64,000 bases of DNA. It comes from Arcticibacterium luteifluviistationis (GTDB taxonomy: Bacteria > Bacteroidota > Bacteroidia > Cytophagales > Spirosomataceae). The notes beneath the pieces are model-generated. The model did no database searches. It saw only the letters and a list, made by a program, of their open reading frames with translations, and was not told the origin of the DNA. Both the position numbers and the translations under genes were made by a program. Below, piece after piece: positions 42,896 to 51,442 of the stretch. Each line of letters opens with the position of its first letter. The stretch's first letter is position 1. The DNA lies in contig NZ_CP029480.1 in assembly GCF_003258705.1 (NCBI RefSeq), positions 5,022,001-5,086,000 on the forward strand, given 5' to 3'.

Positions 42896-42931
42896 AAACC
42901 CAATTTCTGGGCCTAGTTTTTTATTTAACGT
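42896..42931 (+). promoter_or_regulatory. Shared upstream element before the histidine kinase gene
   Basis: AAACCCAATTTCTGGGCCTA (42896-42915) leads into GTTTTTTATTTAACGT (42916-42931), in the same arrangement as at 40126-40160. A second similar sequence, GATTTCTATTTTACC, lies at 42964-42978 just before the divergent gene. Confidence 0.5.
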
Positions 42932-42986
42932 ACTTCCAAAGCTTCAATTAATTGAGTTTTACTGATTTCTATTTTACCTTAGCCAC

Positions 42987-43571
42987 ATGAAATTGAATCT
43001 GGATATAAAAGGGGCAAGTAGCCAAGAGTGGTTAGATGCTGTCATGGCTGACTTTAATAGTTTTTTACAAGACCACGCCGACTGCGAACGTAAAGCATCT
43101 GCCATGAATATGAGTTTTGTGGCCAAATATCCAAACAGAACAGAGATACTTCCAGAACTTATAGCCACAGGAATAGAGGAACTTCAGCATTTTGAGGCCG
43201 TTTATAAATTAATGGAAGCTAGAGGCGTAAAGCTACAGCACAGCATTGCTGATGACCCATATATTAAAGCTCTCATGAAACTTAGATACAGCGATGTAGA
43301 AGGACGCTTTTTAGATGGTCTTCTTATTGCCTCAGTTTTTGAAACTCGCGGTGGCGAACGTTTCAAAATGGTAGCAGATGCTCATCCAGACCCTGAAATA
43401 GCCAAATTCTATAAAACGCTGTGGGTATCTGAAGCCAAACACGGACATAATTTTGTCAAAATGGCTCTTAATTATTTCCCAGAAGAAAAGGTTTACGGCC
43501 GACTATCTTATTGGATTGACCAAGAATGCGAAGTAGTCAAAAACTTACCTATTAGAGCTGCTTTGCATTGA
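42987..43571 (+). CDS. miaE: tRNA-(ms2io6A)-hydroxylase-like di-iron protein
   Basis: The 194-residue cytoplasmic protein has the ferritin-like di-iron layout of MiaE. It shows DHADCERKASAMNMSFVAKY (first Glu), ATGIEELQHFEAVY (Glu-x-x-His), FLDGLLIASVFETRGGERF and WVSEAKHGHNFVKMAL (second Glu-x-x-His). MiaE hydroxylates the isopentenyl group of modified A37 in tRNA, using oxygen. The length is typical for the family. It is divergent from the histidine kinase gene and convergent, three bases apart, with the NagB-like gene. The function is inferred from family motifs. Confidence 0.88.
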   Translation: MKLNLDIKGASSQEWLDAVMADFNSFLQDHADCERKASAMNMSFVAKYPNRTEILPELIATGIEELQHFEAVYKLMEARGVKLQHSIADDPYIKALMKLRYSDVEGRFLDGLLIASVFETRGGERFKMVADAHPDPEIAKFYKTLWVSEAKHGHNFVKMALNYFPEEKVYGRLSYWIDQECEVVKNLPIRAALH

Positions 43572-43573
43572 TA

Positions 43574-44290
43574 TTAAATCATACTTCCTGCTGCATCATC
43601 TAGCCAAATAAGTCCGTCTTTATGTAATTGAAAAACAGTGGAAGGTATTTCAGGTGAAACCTGAGATGAAACTGTTTGACTAATAATAGCCGCCTTCTTT
43701 TCTCCTGAGGCCATTAGCATAGCTGTTTTGGCTTCCAGCAAATGTTTTAGACCTACCGTAATTCCTTTTGACAAAGGCGTAGCCGCCTCAAAGTATTTTT
43801 GACCTACGTCTATGGTCATTTGAGCTAAATCTGTCACGTGGCAATAATTACCAAAAGCATAACCGGGTTCATTCAATCCAATATGACCATTTAAGCCAAT
43901 TCCTACTATAATAAAATCTAAACCTCCTCTGTCTAAAATAAGCTTATCCACTCGCTTACATTCAGTGGCTAAATCGGAACTTAAAGAGTCAAAAAACGTA
44001 TAATTTTCTTCGGAAATGTTCAGCGGCTTTAGAAGGCTCTCTTCCACTATATACCTGCAGCTACCTTCACTTTTTGGGCCCACTCCTACCCATTCGTCCA
44101 AACCAATTATCATGCATTTTGAAAAGTCGATCGACTTACCCATTTCAGAAATCAATTGATAGGCTCGTTTCGGTGTATCGCCGGAAGTAAGTACCAGCGT
44201 GGCTTCCGGCTTGTTTTTAATTAGAGCAGTGATGTATTTGGCTACAGCTCGTGAAAGCTCTTCCGTGTCTTTAAATTTTTTAATTTCCAT
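43574..44290 (-). CDS. Glucosamine-6-phosphate deaminase / 6-phosphogluconolactonase family
   Basis: With ATG at 44290 (MEIKKFKDTEELSRAVAKY) the protein has 238 residues; a TTG six codons upstream is possible but less likely. Family motifs are TLVLTSGDTPKRAYQLI (sugar-phosphate loop), MIIGLDEWVGV (catalytic Asp region) and FIIVGIGLNGHIGLNEPG (catalytic His). This pattern is closer to NagB than to 6-phosphogluconolactonase, so conversion of glucosamine-6-phosphate to fructose-6-phosphate and ammonia is the best guess. The start overlaps the end of the glycosyltransferase gene by 11 bases, so the two form a coupled pair. Confidence 0.85.
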   Translation of the reverse strand: MEIKKFKDTEELSRAVAKYITALIKNKPEATLVLTSGDTPKRAYQLISEMGKSIDFSKCMIIGLDEWVGVGPKSEGSCRYIVEESLLKPLNISEENYTFFDSLSSDLATECKRVDKLILDRGGLDFIIVGIGLNGHIGLNEPGYAFGNYCHVTDLAQMTIDVGQKYFEAATPLSKGITVGLKHLLEAKTAMLMASGEKKAAIISQTVSSQVSPEIPSTVFQLHKDGLIWLDDAAGSMI

Positions 44291-45461
44291 TAGCTTCTTT
44301 ATTATCAATTTTTCTAATTCTTAACAATGCATCCTTTAAAGTTAGCGGCTTTTCTTCAATCATCACATATTTAAAATACCAAGCAACTCCTTCCGAAATA
44401 GGCACATCATTTATACCATATTCATCACGCAGGAAGTGCAGATATTTCATTAATTGGAAAGCATCGAAGAACTGAAAGAAACGCTTTTCAAAAGCATCCA
44501 AAGAAGCTACATTTTCTTTAATCAACTCTATTTTTTCTTTGGCATTAATTGACGCTAAATAAGCTTTTAATCCTTCATGTAAACCTGAAAAATCAACATC
44601 GGACTCATAGAAGCTTATTCTTCTTTCTAAAAAAGGTTTGAGTATTAAAAATGCCTCAGGATTATAAGTTTGCCACTTAAAACCCTCTTCTTCATATTTG
44701 AGCATAGCTCTTCCCGTACCAAAAGGCACCCGTTCTGAAATTCTACCCGAAGGGTAAACCGTGGTATCATGAATATTACCACACTCGCCATCTTTTATAA
44801 ATTTATGCATAAAGTAAAAGTCTTCTCCTGCTTTACGCCTGTTCATTCCGCCTTTGGCTAGGTATGTATCTGACATAACAGCCATGCTAGAACCCACCGT
44901 ATGAATAGCAAAAGGTAAATCAAGATACCGTTGCATTAAAATGTAATACCGAAGATGGCTTTCATATTCTATAATATCACGCTGCTCTTTTTCATCATTG
45001 ATAATATGTTCAAAATGAATAGCCGCTGCATTAAATTCTGATTGTTTAAAAAAGGCACTGATGGCTTGAAAGTAATTCTCTTTTACTTCACAGTCGGCAT
45101 CTAAATACACTATGACGCCATTCTGCTTATTGGCTTTATAATTTTGCGAAGCTAAATCTCCTAAAATTTTTCTCGCCAGACCTACACCAGCATGCTTTAC
45201 AGGCAAATCTAAATCTAGAAGAGCTTTAAACTTGATTTGACCTGAATAGGCTTTTATCCATGTATTTACTTCTTCAAACCCTTTTAGATTACGTTCGATG
45301 GTCTCCACATCATCTTTCTTTGACCCGTTTATTAATACATAAACACATGTTGTTAAGCCATCTGTAGCAGCCTGAACCAAGGAGTTTAGCGTAGTTAAAA
45401 TGTCAGGTTCATTATAAGCCGGAATGCAAACTGAAATATAATGATGGTCTCTTTGTTTCAT
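44280..45461 (-). CDS. Family 2 glycosyltransferase
   Basis: The 393-residue protein has a GT-A fold start (YISVCIPAYNEPDILTTLNSL) and, after a GLARKIL segment, the nucleotide-sugar/metal motif VIVYLDADCEVKENYF (DxD at about residues 119-121). A conserved GEDFYFMHKF region follows. No transmembrane segment is obvious, so it is probably cytoplasmic or peripheral. GT2 enzymes move a sugar from an activated nucleotide donor; donor and acceptor are unknown. It is the first gene of a two-gene unit with the NagB-like gene, which could link it to amino-sugar supply. Confidence 0.85.
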   Translation of the reverse strand: MKQRDHHYISVCIPAYNEPDILTTLNSLVQAATDGLTTCVYVLINGSKKDDVETIERNLKGFEEVNTWIKAYSGQIKFKALLDLDLPVKHAGVGLARKILGDLASQNYKANKQNGVIVYLDADCEVKENYFQAISAFFKQSEFNAAAIHFEHIINDEKEQRDIIEYESHLRYYILMQRYLDLPFAIHTVGSSMAVMSDTYLAKGGMNRRKAGEDFYFMHKFIKDGECGNIHDTTVYPSGRISERVPFGTGRAMLKYEEEGFKWQTYNPEAFLILKPFLERRISFYESDVDFSGLHEGLKAYLASINAKEKIELIKENVASLDAFEKRFFQFFDAFQLMKYLHFLRDEYGINDVPISEGVAWYFKYVMIEEKPLTLKDALLRIRKIDNKEANGN

Positions 45462-45601
45462 TAAACACTAAAGTAAGAATTCTGTTTTATGAAAAATATT
45501 TAGATATTTAACTAAATAATAAATCAACCTAGGTAACCGAATCAATTTGGTATTTTTTTTTGCTTTACATGCGAAGTCAAGTTAAATCCCCTACAATTTT
45601 T

Positions 45602-45609
45602 TATTTTTG
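45602..45609 (+). promoter_or_regulatory. -7 element (TATTTTTG) for the topoisomerase IV gene
   Basis: An exact TAnnTTTG match 37 bp before the ATG at 45646. An in-frame TTG at 45607 is part of this box and is therefore not the start codon. Confidence 0.65.
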
Positions 45610-45645
45610 CATACACCCCCTTCAAAGACTAGCATTTCTAACATA

Positions 45646-48357
45646 ATGAGTGATAAAAACCAAGCTTACGACCCAACCCAACAAGACGAAGTTTTAGATG
45701 ACATGTTTGAGGATTATTTCCTTGAGTATGCATCCTACGTAATTTTGGAAAGAGCCGTACCTGCCTCTGAAGACGGCTTAAAGCCTGTTCAAAGACGATT
45801 AATGCACGCTCTCAAAGAAATGGACGATGGCCGATTTAATAAAGTAGCCAATGTTATTGGAGCTACCATGCAGTTTCACCCGCACGGTGATGCGTCTATT
45901 GGAGATGCCATGGTAACTATTGGTCAGAAAGAGCTTTTGTTAGACATTCAGGGAAACTGGGGAGATGTTAGAACTGGGGATAGTGCTGCGGCACCAAGAT
46001 ACATTGAGGTAAGGCTTTCAAAGTTTGCCAATGAGGTTCTTTTTAATGAAGATACCACCGAGTGGCAAATGTCTTATGACGGACGTAAGCGTGAGCCAGT
46101 AACATTACCTGCCAAATTTCCATTATTGCTAGAAATGGGTGTGGAGGGAATTGCGGTTGGGCTTTCTACCAAACTGATGCCTCATAACTTTATTGAGATT
46201 TGTGAAGCTTCTATAAAACACCTTAAAGGTCAAAAATTTGCCATTTACCCAGACTTCCTTACCGGAGGTATCTTAGATGTAAGTGCTTATAATGATGGTG
46301 CCAGAGGTGGTAAGATAAAAGCTAGAGCTAGAATTTCAGAAGTTGACAAAAAGACTTTAAAAATATCTGAGATACCCTACGGAACTACCACTGGTGGTTT
46401 GATTGACTCTATCATCAAAGCCAATGAAAGGGGAAAAATAAAAGTCAAAAAGGTAGAAGATAACACCGCCCGTGATGTTGAGATTATTATACATCTAGGA
46501 ACCAATACATCGCCAGACATTACCATTGACGCTCTTTATGCTTTTACATCTTGTGAAGTTTCTATCTCTCCTAATGCAGTAGTTGTTAGAGACGACAAAC
46601 CACACTTTGTCAGTGTAAGTGACATCTTAAGAGACTCTACAGACCAAACATTACATCTTCTAAAAAGAGAATTAGAGATTAAGAAGTTTGAGTTAATGGA
46701 AAAGCTTCTTTATAGTTCTTTAGAGAAAATTTTCATTGAAAATAGAATATACCGCGACATTGAAGAATGTGAAACTTTTGAAGCGGTGATTGACTCCATC
46801 GACCAAGGATTAGAGCCTTACAAAAAAGATTTTTACAGAGAGATAGGTAGAGAAGATATTCTGAGATTGACCGAAATCAGAATTAAAAGAATATCAAAGT
46901 TTGATGCTTTTAAGGCAGATGAGCTTATGACTAGGTTACTTGAAAGCCTTAAAGAGGTTAATCACCACCTAGACAACCTTACAGACTACGCCATTGACTT
47001 CTTCAATAACCTGATCAAAAAGTATGGTGAGGGTAGAGAACGAAGAACAGAACTTTTGGAATTTCAAGAGGTGAAAGCCACTGTGGTAGCGGCAAACAAT
47101 CAAAAGCTTTATGTAGACCGTCAAAACGGCTTCATAGGTTATGGCATTAAGAAAGAGGAGTTTTTAATGGACTGCTCCGACATTGACGACATCATTGCTT
47201 TTAAAAGAGACGGAACATATAGCATCTCTAAAGTTTCAGATAAAAACTTTGTAGGTAAAGACATTATCCATTGCTCTGTTTGGAGGAAAAACGACGAGCG
47301 TAGAATTTACAATGCCATTTATCTAGATGCTAAGTCGGGTAAAACTTATGCGAAACGTTTCAATATAACAAGCATTACAAGAGACAAGGAATATAATGTA
47401 ACCAAAGGAGCTCCAAAATCTAAAGTGCTATACTTTAGTGATAATGAAAATGGAGAAGCCGAAATAGTTACTGTTAGTCTTACAGCCTCTAGTACAGCAA
47501 AGAAAAAACAGTTTGATTACAACTTTGCTGATTTACTTATCAAAGGCCGCTCTTCTATGGGGAACATGGTCACCAAGTATCCTGTAAGAAAAGTAGCTCT
47601 TAAGTCTGCCGGTAAATCGACACTTGGTGGGGTTGATATTTGGTACACACCAAATCTAGGTCGTTTAAACAGAGACGAGCACGGTGATTACATTGGAAAC
47701 TTTGAGGCAGAAGATAAGGTATTGGTACTTTATAAAACTGGCGAGTATGAACTGACCAATTTTGAGCTAACCAATCACTATGACGCTCGCTCTGTCATGC
47801 TGATAACAAAACTGGAAGAAGAAGGTATAATATCCGCCATTTACTACGATGGAGAAAGCCGAATTTATTACATCAAAAGGTTCCAAATAGAAACCACCAC
47901 TATGGATAAGAAGTTTGCCTTCTTAACCGAACATAACAGAACTGAGCTTCTAGGAATATCTTATGATGACTTGCCAAGAGCAGAGTTAAAAGTCAAAAAA
48001 GACCGTAAGTCAAACATAGAAAAAATAGAATTCAAGCTAGAAGAACTGGTAGGCGTAAAAGGCTGGAAAGCTATTGGAAACAAGCTTCCATTTATGAAAA
48101 TAAGTGAAGTAAAAATGCTAGAACCGGAAATCATTGAGAAAGAAGAGCCTGAAGAAAACGAGGACGATAACGATGACAACAATAGCTCTGAAAGCGGTAA
48201 GGCACCAAGTGTAGAAAACACTGCAGATAACAATTCGGATGAATCTAAGGAAAAGCCAAAGCCTGAAGAAACACCTAAAGCCGAAGGACCAAAGCCAGAA
48301 CAAAAGAAAGACAAGCCTAAAGATCCTGATTCAGAAAATCAAATAAGCTTATTTTAA
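45646..48357 (+). CDS. parC: DNA topoisomerase IV subunit A
   Basis: Starting at ATG 45646 (MSDKNQAYDP) the protein has 903 residues. The winged-helix breakage-reunion core is at residues 20-500, with RAVPASEDGLKPVQRRLMHA, the AAPRYIEVRLS motif carrying the catalytic Tyr at 119, and FHPHGDASIGDAM. The C-terminal domain is a divergent beta-pinwheel without a clear GyrA box, favouring ParC over GyrA. The last 90 residues are a low-complexity acidic and Lys/Pro tail ending QISLF. The enzyme decatenates chromosomes by passing one duplex through another; the B subunit gene is not here. Its stop is followed two bases later by the AraC sensor gene, so the two may share a transcript. Confidence 0.93.
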   Translation: MSDKNQAYDPTQQDEVLDDMFEDYFLEYASYVILERAVPASEDGLKPVQRRLMHALKEMDDGRFNKVANVIGATMQFHPHGDASIGDAMVTIGQKELLLDIQGNWGDVRTGDSAAAPRYIEVRLSKFANEVLFNEDTTEWQMSYDGRKREPVTLPAKFPLLLEMGVEGIAVGLSTKLMPHNFIEICEASIKHLKGQKFAIYPDFLTGGILDVSAYNDGARGGKIKARARISEVDKKTLKISEIPYGTTTGGLIDSIIKANERGKIKVKKVEDNTARDVEIIIHLGTNTSPDITIDALYAFTSCEVSISPNAVVVRDDKPHFVSVSDILRDSTDQTLHLLKRELEIKKFELMEKLLYSSLEKIFIENRIYRDIEECETFEAVIDSIDQGLEPYKKDFYREIGREDILRLTEIRIKRISKFDAFKADELMTRLLESLKEVNHHLDNLTDYAIDFFNNLIKKYGEGRERRTELLEFQEVKATVVAANNQKLYVDRQNGFIGYGIKKEEFLMDCSDIDDIIAFKRDGTYSISKVSDKNFVGKDIIHCSVWRKNDERRIYNAIYLDAKSGKTYAKRFNITSITRDKEYNVTKGAPKSKVLYFSDNENGEAEIVTVSLTASSTAKKKQFDYNFADLLIKGRSSMGNMVTKYPVRKVALKSAGKSTLGGVDIWYTPNLGRLNRDEHGDYIGNFEAEDKVLVLYKTGEYELTNFELTNHYDARSVMLITKLEEEGIISAIYYDGESRIYYIKRFQIETTTMDKKFAFLTEHNRTELLGISYDDLPRAELKVKKDRKSNIEKIEFKLEELVGVKGWKAIGNKLPFMKISEVKMLEPEIIEKEEPEENEDDNDDNNSSESGKAPSVENTADNNSDESKEKPKPEETPKAEGPKPEQKKDKPKDPDSENQISLF

Positions 48358-48359
48358 AT

Positions 48360-50279
48360 GTGAGAAGCTTTTATGAAAATATTGGCCAAGGTCTTCAAAG
48401 AATCTTTCTTTCGAGCTTGGTCATACTATGCTTTCAGACCCTTGGGCTCTCGCAGTTAAAAGTAGATGTAAAACTAGAAGTAGAACCACTTATTGAAAAA
48501 GGGGATATCTATATTTCTACTGACTTTAGTGATTGGAATGCTGGAGACCCTGACTTCCGGATGACCAAGATTGGTCCTTCGCAATACAGTATCATTTTAG
48601 AAAACCCACCAGAGAGTTTTGAATATAAATTCACCCAAGGCACTTGGGCTACCGCAGAAGGAACTCCCGCAGGCTTGGCCTTGCCAAACAGGATTTATAA
48701 TAGAAACGATCAGAATCAAACAGAAATAAAGAACAGCATCTTAGGCTGGGAAGAACAGATAGTTTATAGTTTTATAGTAAACGCAATTCCGGAAAACACA
48801 CCAGAAGATGCCTCCATTTATGTAGCTGGAAATTTCAACAATTGGGACCCTGCTGATGAGCACTACAAACTAAAAAGATCTATTGACGGCAGTTATAGAT
48901 GTAAGCTCTACTCTGATTCAGAAGAGATTGAGTTTAAATTCACCAGAGGTTCATGGGATTCGGTAGAGGGAAGAGAGAGTGGAAAAGCTAGACCAAACCG
49001 AACATTAAAAAGGCAGTTTACAGAAGATGTAGACAACTTAACCTTTAGAATAGTAGGCTGGGAAGACCTGCAAGGAGCTTTTAGCTTTTATTCTATTTAT
49101 GACCTGCTATTACTATTTTCTGTTTTTCAGGGAATTTTACTTTTAATTTCTATCCCGAACTTGCAATCAAACAATACAGGCACTAATAAATGGCTGCTTT
49201 GTACCATTGGACTTTCTACTTTTAGTATCTTTTTCTATCTGCTATCAAACTATCAAAACTCTGTACAGTCGTTTTCTCAAGTGCTTTTTTTCTCCGACTT
49301 TGTAATTTTCCTTTATGGTCCAATTTTTTACTTCTACCTGAGAAAACTACTTTTCAACATTGAGAATTTACCATCTAAATGGTACTTACATTTCATTCCC
49401 TTTCTGATTCAGCTTATTATCTATTTGCCATTTTTATTGCAACCAGATAAAACCCTGCTCGACAGAATCATGAATCAGGAATCTACATTGGTTATCTTGT
49501 TTTTAGGCATTGGATTCGCAGGTTTCTTATGGAATTCGTACTACTGGAATTTGTTCCGAAAAACCATCAAAAACTACCAAGAGCAGTTTCAGTCAAATTT
49601 CAGTTACGACCAAAACTTAAACTACCTAACCACCATATTAATCATACAGTTTGTCTGTTTAACTATTTGGTTTGCCTTCTTTGTGGTTTTCGGCTTGTCT
49701 AGGTTTTTCAATTATGAGACCGTAGACTTACAGGAAAACTTCATTGACCTTATCTGGCTTTCTTTCTCTATGATTACCTACATTTTGGGATATTTTGCCA
49801 TTCACCAGCCCGAAACCTTCAAAGCTACGCCAGAAAATATCTCCATTTTTGATGACATTCTGGAAAGTACAATACCAAAAAAAGCTTCAAATACGGTAAT
49901 AAAAAAAGACCCAACAACTACAGAAGCCATTCTGCCAGTTATAGAAGCTTTGGAAAAAAATATTGAGAATAATAAGCCCTTTTTAAACCCTAAGCTTACC
50001 CTAAGTGAGCTAGCCGCTCAAATAAACAGCCAGCCGCATATTTTGTCAAAAGCCATTAATGAGCATTATGGTAAAAACTTCTTTGAGCTTATCAACGGCT
50101 ACAGAATAGACGAGTTTAAAAGCCTAGTGGAGCAAGAGAAATTCAGCCATTATACCTTGCTGGCATTGGCATACGAAGTAGGCTTTAATTCAAAGACTGC
50201 TTTTAATAGGTCTTTCAAGAAAATCACAAAGCAAACGCCTAAAGAATATTTTGAAGAAGTGAAAGAACGCTCAAACTAG
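48360..50279 (+). CDS. Membrane AraC regulator with two starch-binding-like sensor domains
   Basis: The start is GTG at 48360, because the ATG two bases earlier (48358) runs straight into TGA. The 639-residue protein has a signal-anchor (about 13-32). Two tandem extracytoplasmic modules of the CBM20/48-like type follow, at about 36-135 and 140-240: IYISTDFSDWNAGDPDF and IYVAGNFNNWDPADEH, each with an EFKFTRGSW- or YKFTQGTW-type strand. Then come seven transmembrane helices (about 250-480) and a C-terminal AraC double HTH (LSELAAQINSQPHILSKAI and YEVGFNSKTAFNRSFKK). It would sense an alpha-glucan outside and act on DNA directly. The Sus-like locus at 54-63 kb is the obvious target, by inference. 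Confidence 0.85.
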   Translation: MRSFYENIGQGLQRIFLSSLVILCFQTLGLSQLKVDVKLEVEPLIEKGDIYISTDFSDWNAGDPDFRMTKIGPSQYSIILENPPESFEYKFTQGTWATAEGTPAGLALPNRIYNRNDQNQTEIKNSILGWEEQIVYSFIVNAIPENTPEDASIYVAGNFNNWDPADEHYKLKRSIDGSYRCKLYSDSEEIEFKFTRGSWDSVEGRESGKARPNRTLKRQFTEDVDNLTFRIVGWEDLQGAFSFYSIYDLLLLFSVFQGILLLISIPNLQSNNTGTNKWLLCTIGLSTFSIFFYLLSNYQNSVQSFSQVLFFSDFVIFLYGPIFYFYLRKLLFNIENLPSKWYLHFIPFLIQLIIYLPFLLQPDKTLLDRIMNQESTLVILFLGIGFAGFLWNSYYWNLFRKTIKNYQEQFQSNFSYDQNLNYLTTILIIQFVCLTIWFAFFVVFGLSRFFNYETVDLQENFIDLIWLSFSMITYILGYFAIHQPETFKATPENISIFDDILESTIPKKASNTVIKKDPTTTEAILPVIEALEKNIENNKPFLNPKLTLSELAAQINSQPHILSKAINEHYGKNFFELINGYRIDEFKSLVEQEKFSHYTLLALAYEVGFNSKTAFNRSFKKITKQTPKEYFEEVKERSN

Positions 50280-50412
50280 ACTAGCTCTTAAACACCTAGT
50301 GTCCTGCTATAACACCCTGTTCTTTTTTAAACAAAAGCGACCTTAGCCTTTAAAATACTCAAGGGCTGCCTTATCTTTAAAGAACAAAGACACCCACAGA
50401 AAATAAGGCTCC

Positions 50413-51123
50413 ATGAAATTAAGTAGCATTATTATTGAAGACAGCAAAATTGCCAGAGTAGCTTTAGAGAGACAGTGTCAAGGCCATAAGTCTATTGAGC
50501 ATATCGCTTCTTTCGAAATGGCATCTGAAGCACTCGATTTCCTTGCAGAAAATGAGATAGACCTTATTTTTCTAGATGTAGAAATGGAAGGAATGAATGG
50601 TTTTGAGTTTTTAAATGCCTTAGCTGTCTTACCTGCAGTAATCATGACTACGTCTAGTAAAGAATACGCCTATGAGGCTTTTCAATACAGCATTGTTGAT
50701 TATATTCAAAAACCTATCACTAAGCCGCGATTAAACATGGCGATAGAAAAAGTTTTAGAAAAGTGGAATACTTCTGAGCCCCAAACTAGCAGCTATACCG
50801 TTGAAGAGTCTGGAGAAGAAAACATTTATGTGCGAATTGATCGAAAATTTGTCAGAATCAGAAAACCTGATATAAGTTACATAGAAAACCTAGGTGACTA
50901 TGTAAAGATATTTACAGAAAAAGAGAGCTATGTAATGCTCGGCCTGCTTAAAAATTTAGAAGTAAAATTGGGCAGCTCTTTTTTCCGTGTTCACCGTTCT
51001 TACATTGTCAACCTTAACAAAATACTCGATGTAGATGACAATAATCTTGTGGTTAAAGATAAAGTCATCCCCATCAGCCGTCGACAAAAAACAGAATTTC
51101 TTCAGCGATTAAACATTCTTTAA
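50413..51123 (+). CDS. Orphan LytTR response regulator
   Basis: The 236-residue protein has a receiver domain with phospho-acceptor D55 in LIFLDVEMEGMNGFEF and the switch motif MTTSSKEYAYEAF, then QKPITKPRL. A LytTR DNA-binding domain follows at about 140-234 (VRIRKPDISYIENLGDYVKI, FFRVHRSYIVNLNKI). No histidine kinase is adjacent. The gene lies 133 bp after the AraC sensor gene. Its last four bases (TTAA) are also the end of the convergent LytTR gene. The target is unknown. Confidence 0.9.
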   Translation: MKLSSIIIEDSKIARVALERQCQGHKSIEHIASFEMASEALDFLAENEIDLIFLDVEMEGMNGFEFLNALAVLPAVIMTTSSKEYAYEAFQYSIVDYIQKPITKPRLNMAIEKVLEKWNTSEPQTSSYTVEESGEENIYVRIDRKFVRIRKPDISYIENLGDYVKIFTEKESYVMLGLLKNLEVKLGSSFFRVHRSYIVNLNKILDVDDNNLVVKDKVIPISRRQKTEFLQRLNIL

Positions 51124-51413
51124 AGACCAGTCAAAACATCAAACCTTCTTCTTGATACTTTTGCCAAAGTCCCATCCATAAGAAGTACAGCTTTATCTGC
51201 ACCTTCGCTTACTATTTCCTTAATAAACTTTGGATTTAATAAATACCCCCTACTAATACGTAAGAAATGATTATACTCATCTCTTTCTTCATGCCTCTTA
51301 AGTGTAAACCCTGAAATCACTTTCTTTCCGTTGTTAAGGCTATATACTGTATAATTAGTGTCTGCCTTTAAATAAAGGACCTCTTCTGGATTTTCTACTA
51401 ATGCTTTTACCAT
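51120..51413 (-). CDS. Single-domain LytTR DNA-binding protein 2
   Basis: This 97-residue protein is little more than a LytTR domain: VLYLKADTNYTVYSLNNGKK, FLRISRGYLLNPKFIK and AKVSRRRFDVLTGL. No receiver or membrane part is present. It lies 29 bp after the DUF4114 surface protein gene on the same strand, which repeats the surface-protein-then-LytTR order seen at 19-22 kb. Its stop shares the palindrome TTAA with the convergent response regulator gene. Confidence 0.83.
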   Translation of the reverse strand: MVKALVENPEEVLYLKADTNYTVYSLNNGKKVISGFTLKRHEERDEYNHFLRISRGYLLNPKFIKEIVSEGADKAVLLMDGTLAKVSRRRFDVLTGL

Positions 51414-51442
51414 GTTACTTATATTTTAAATATGTGTGCGAA

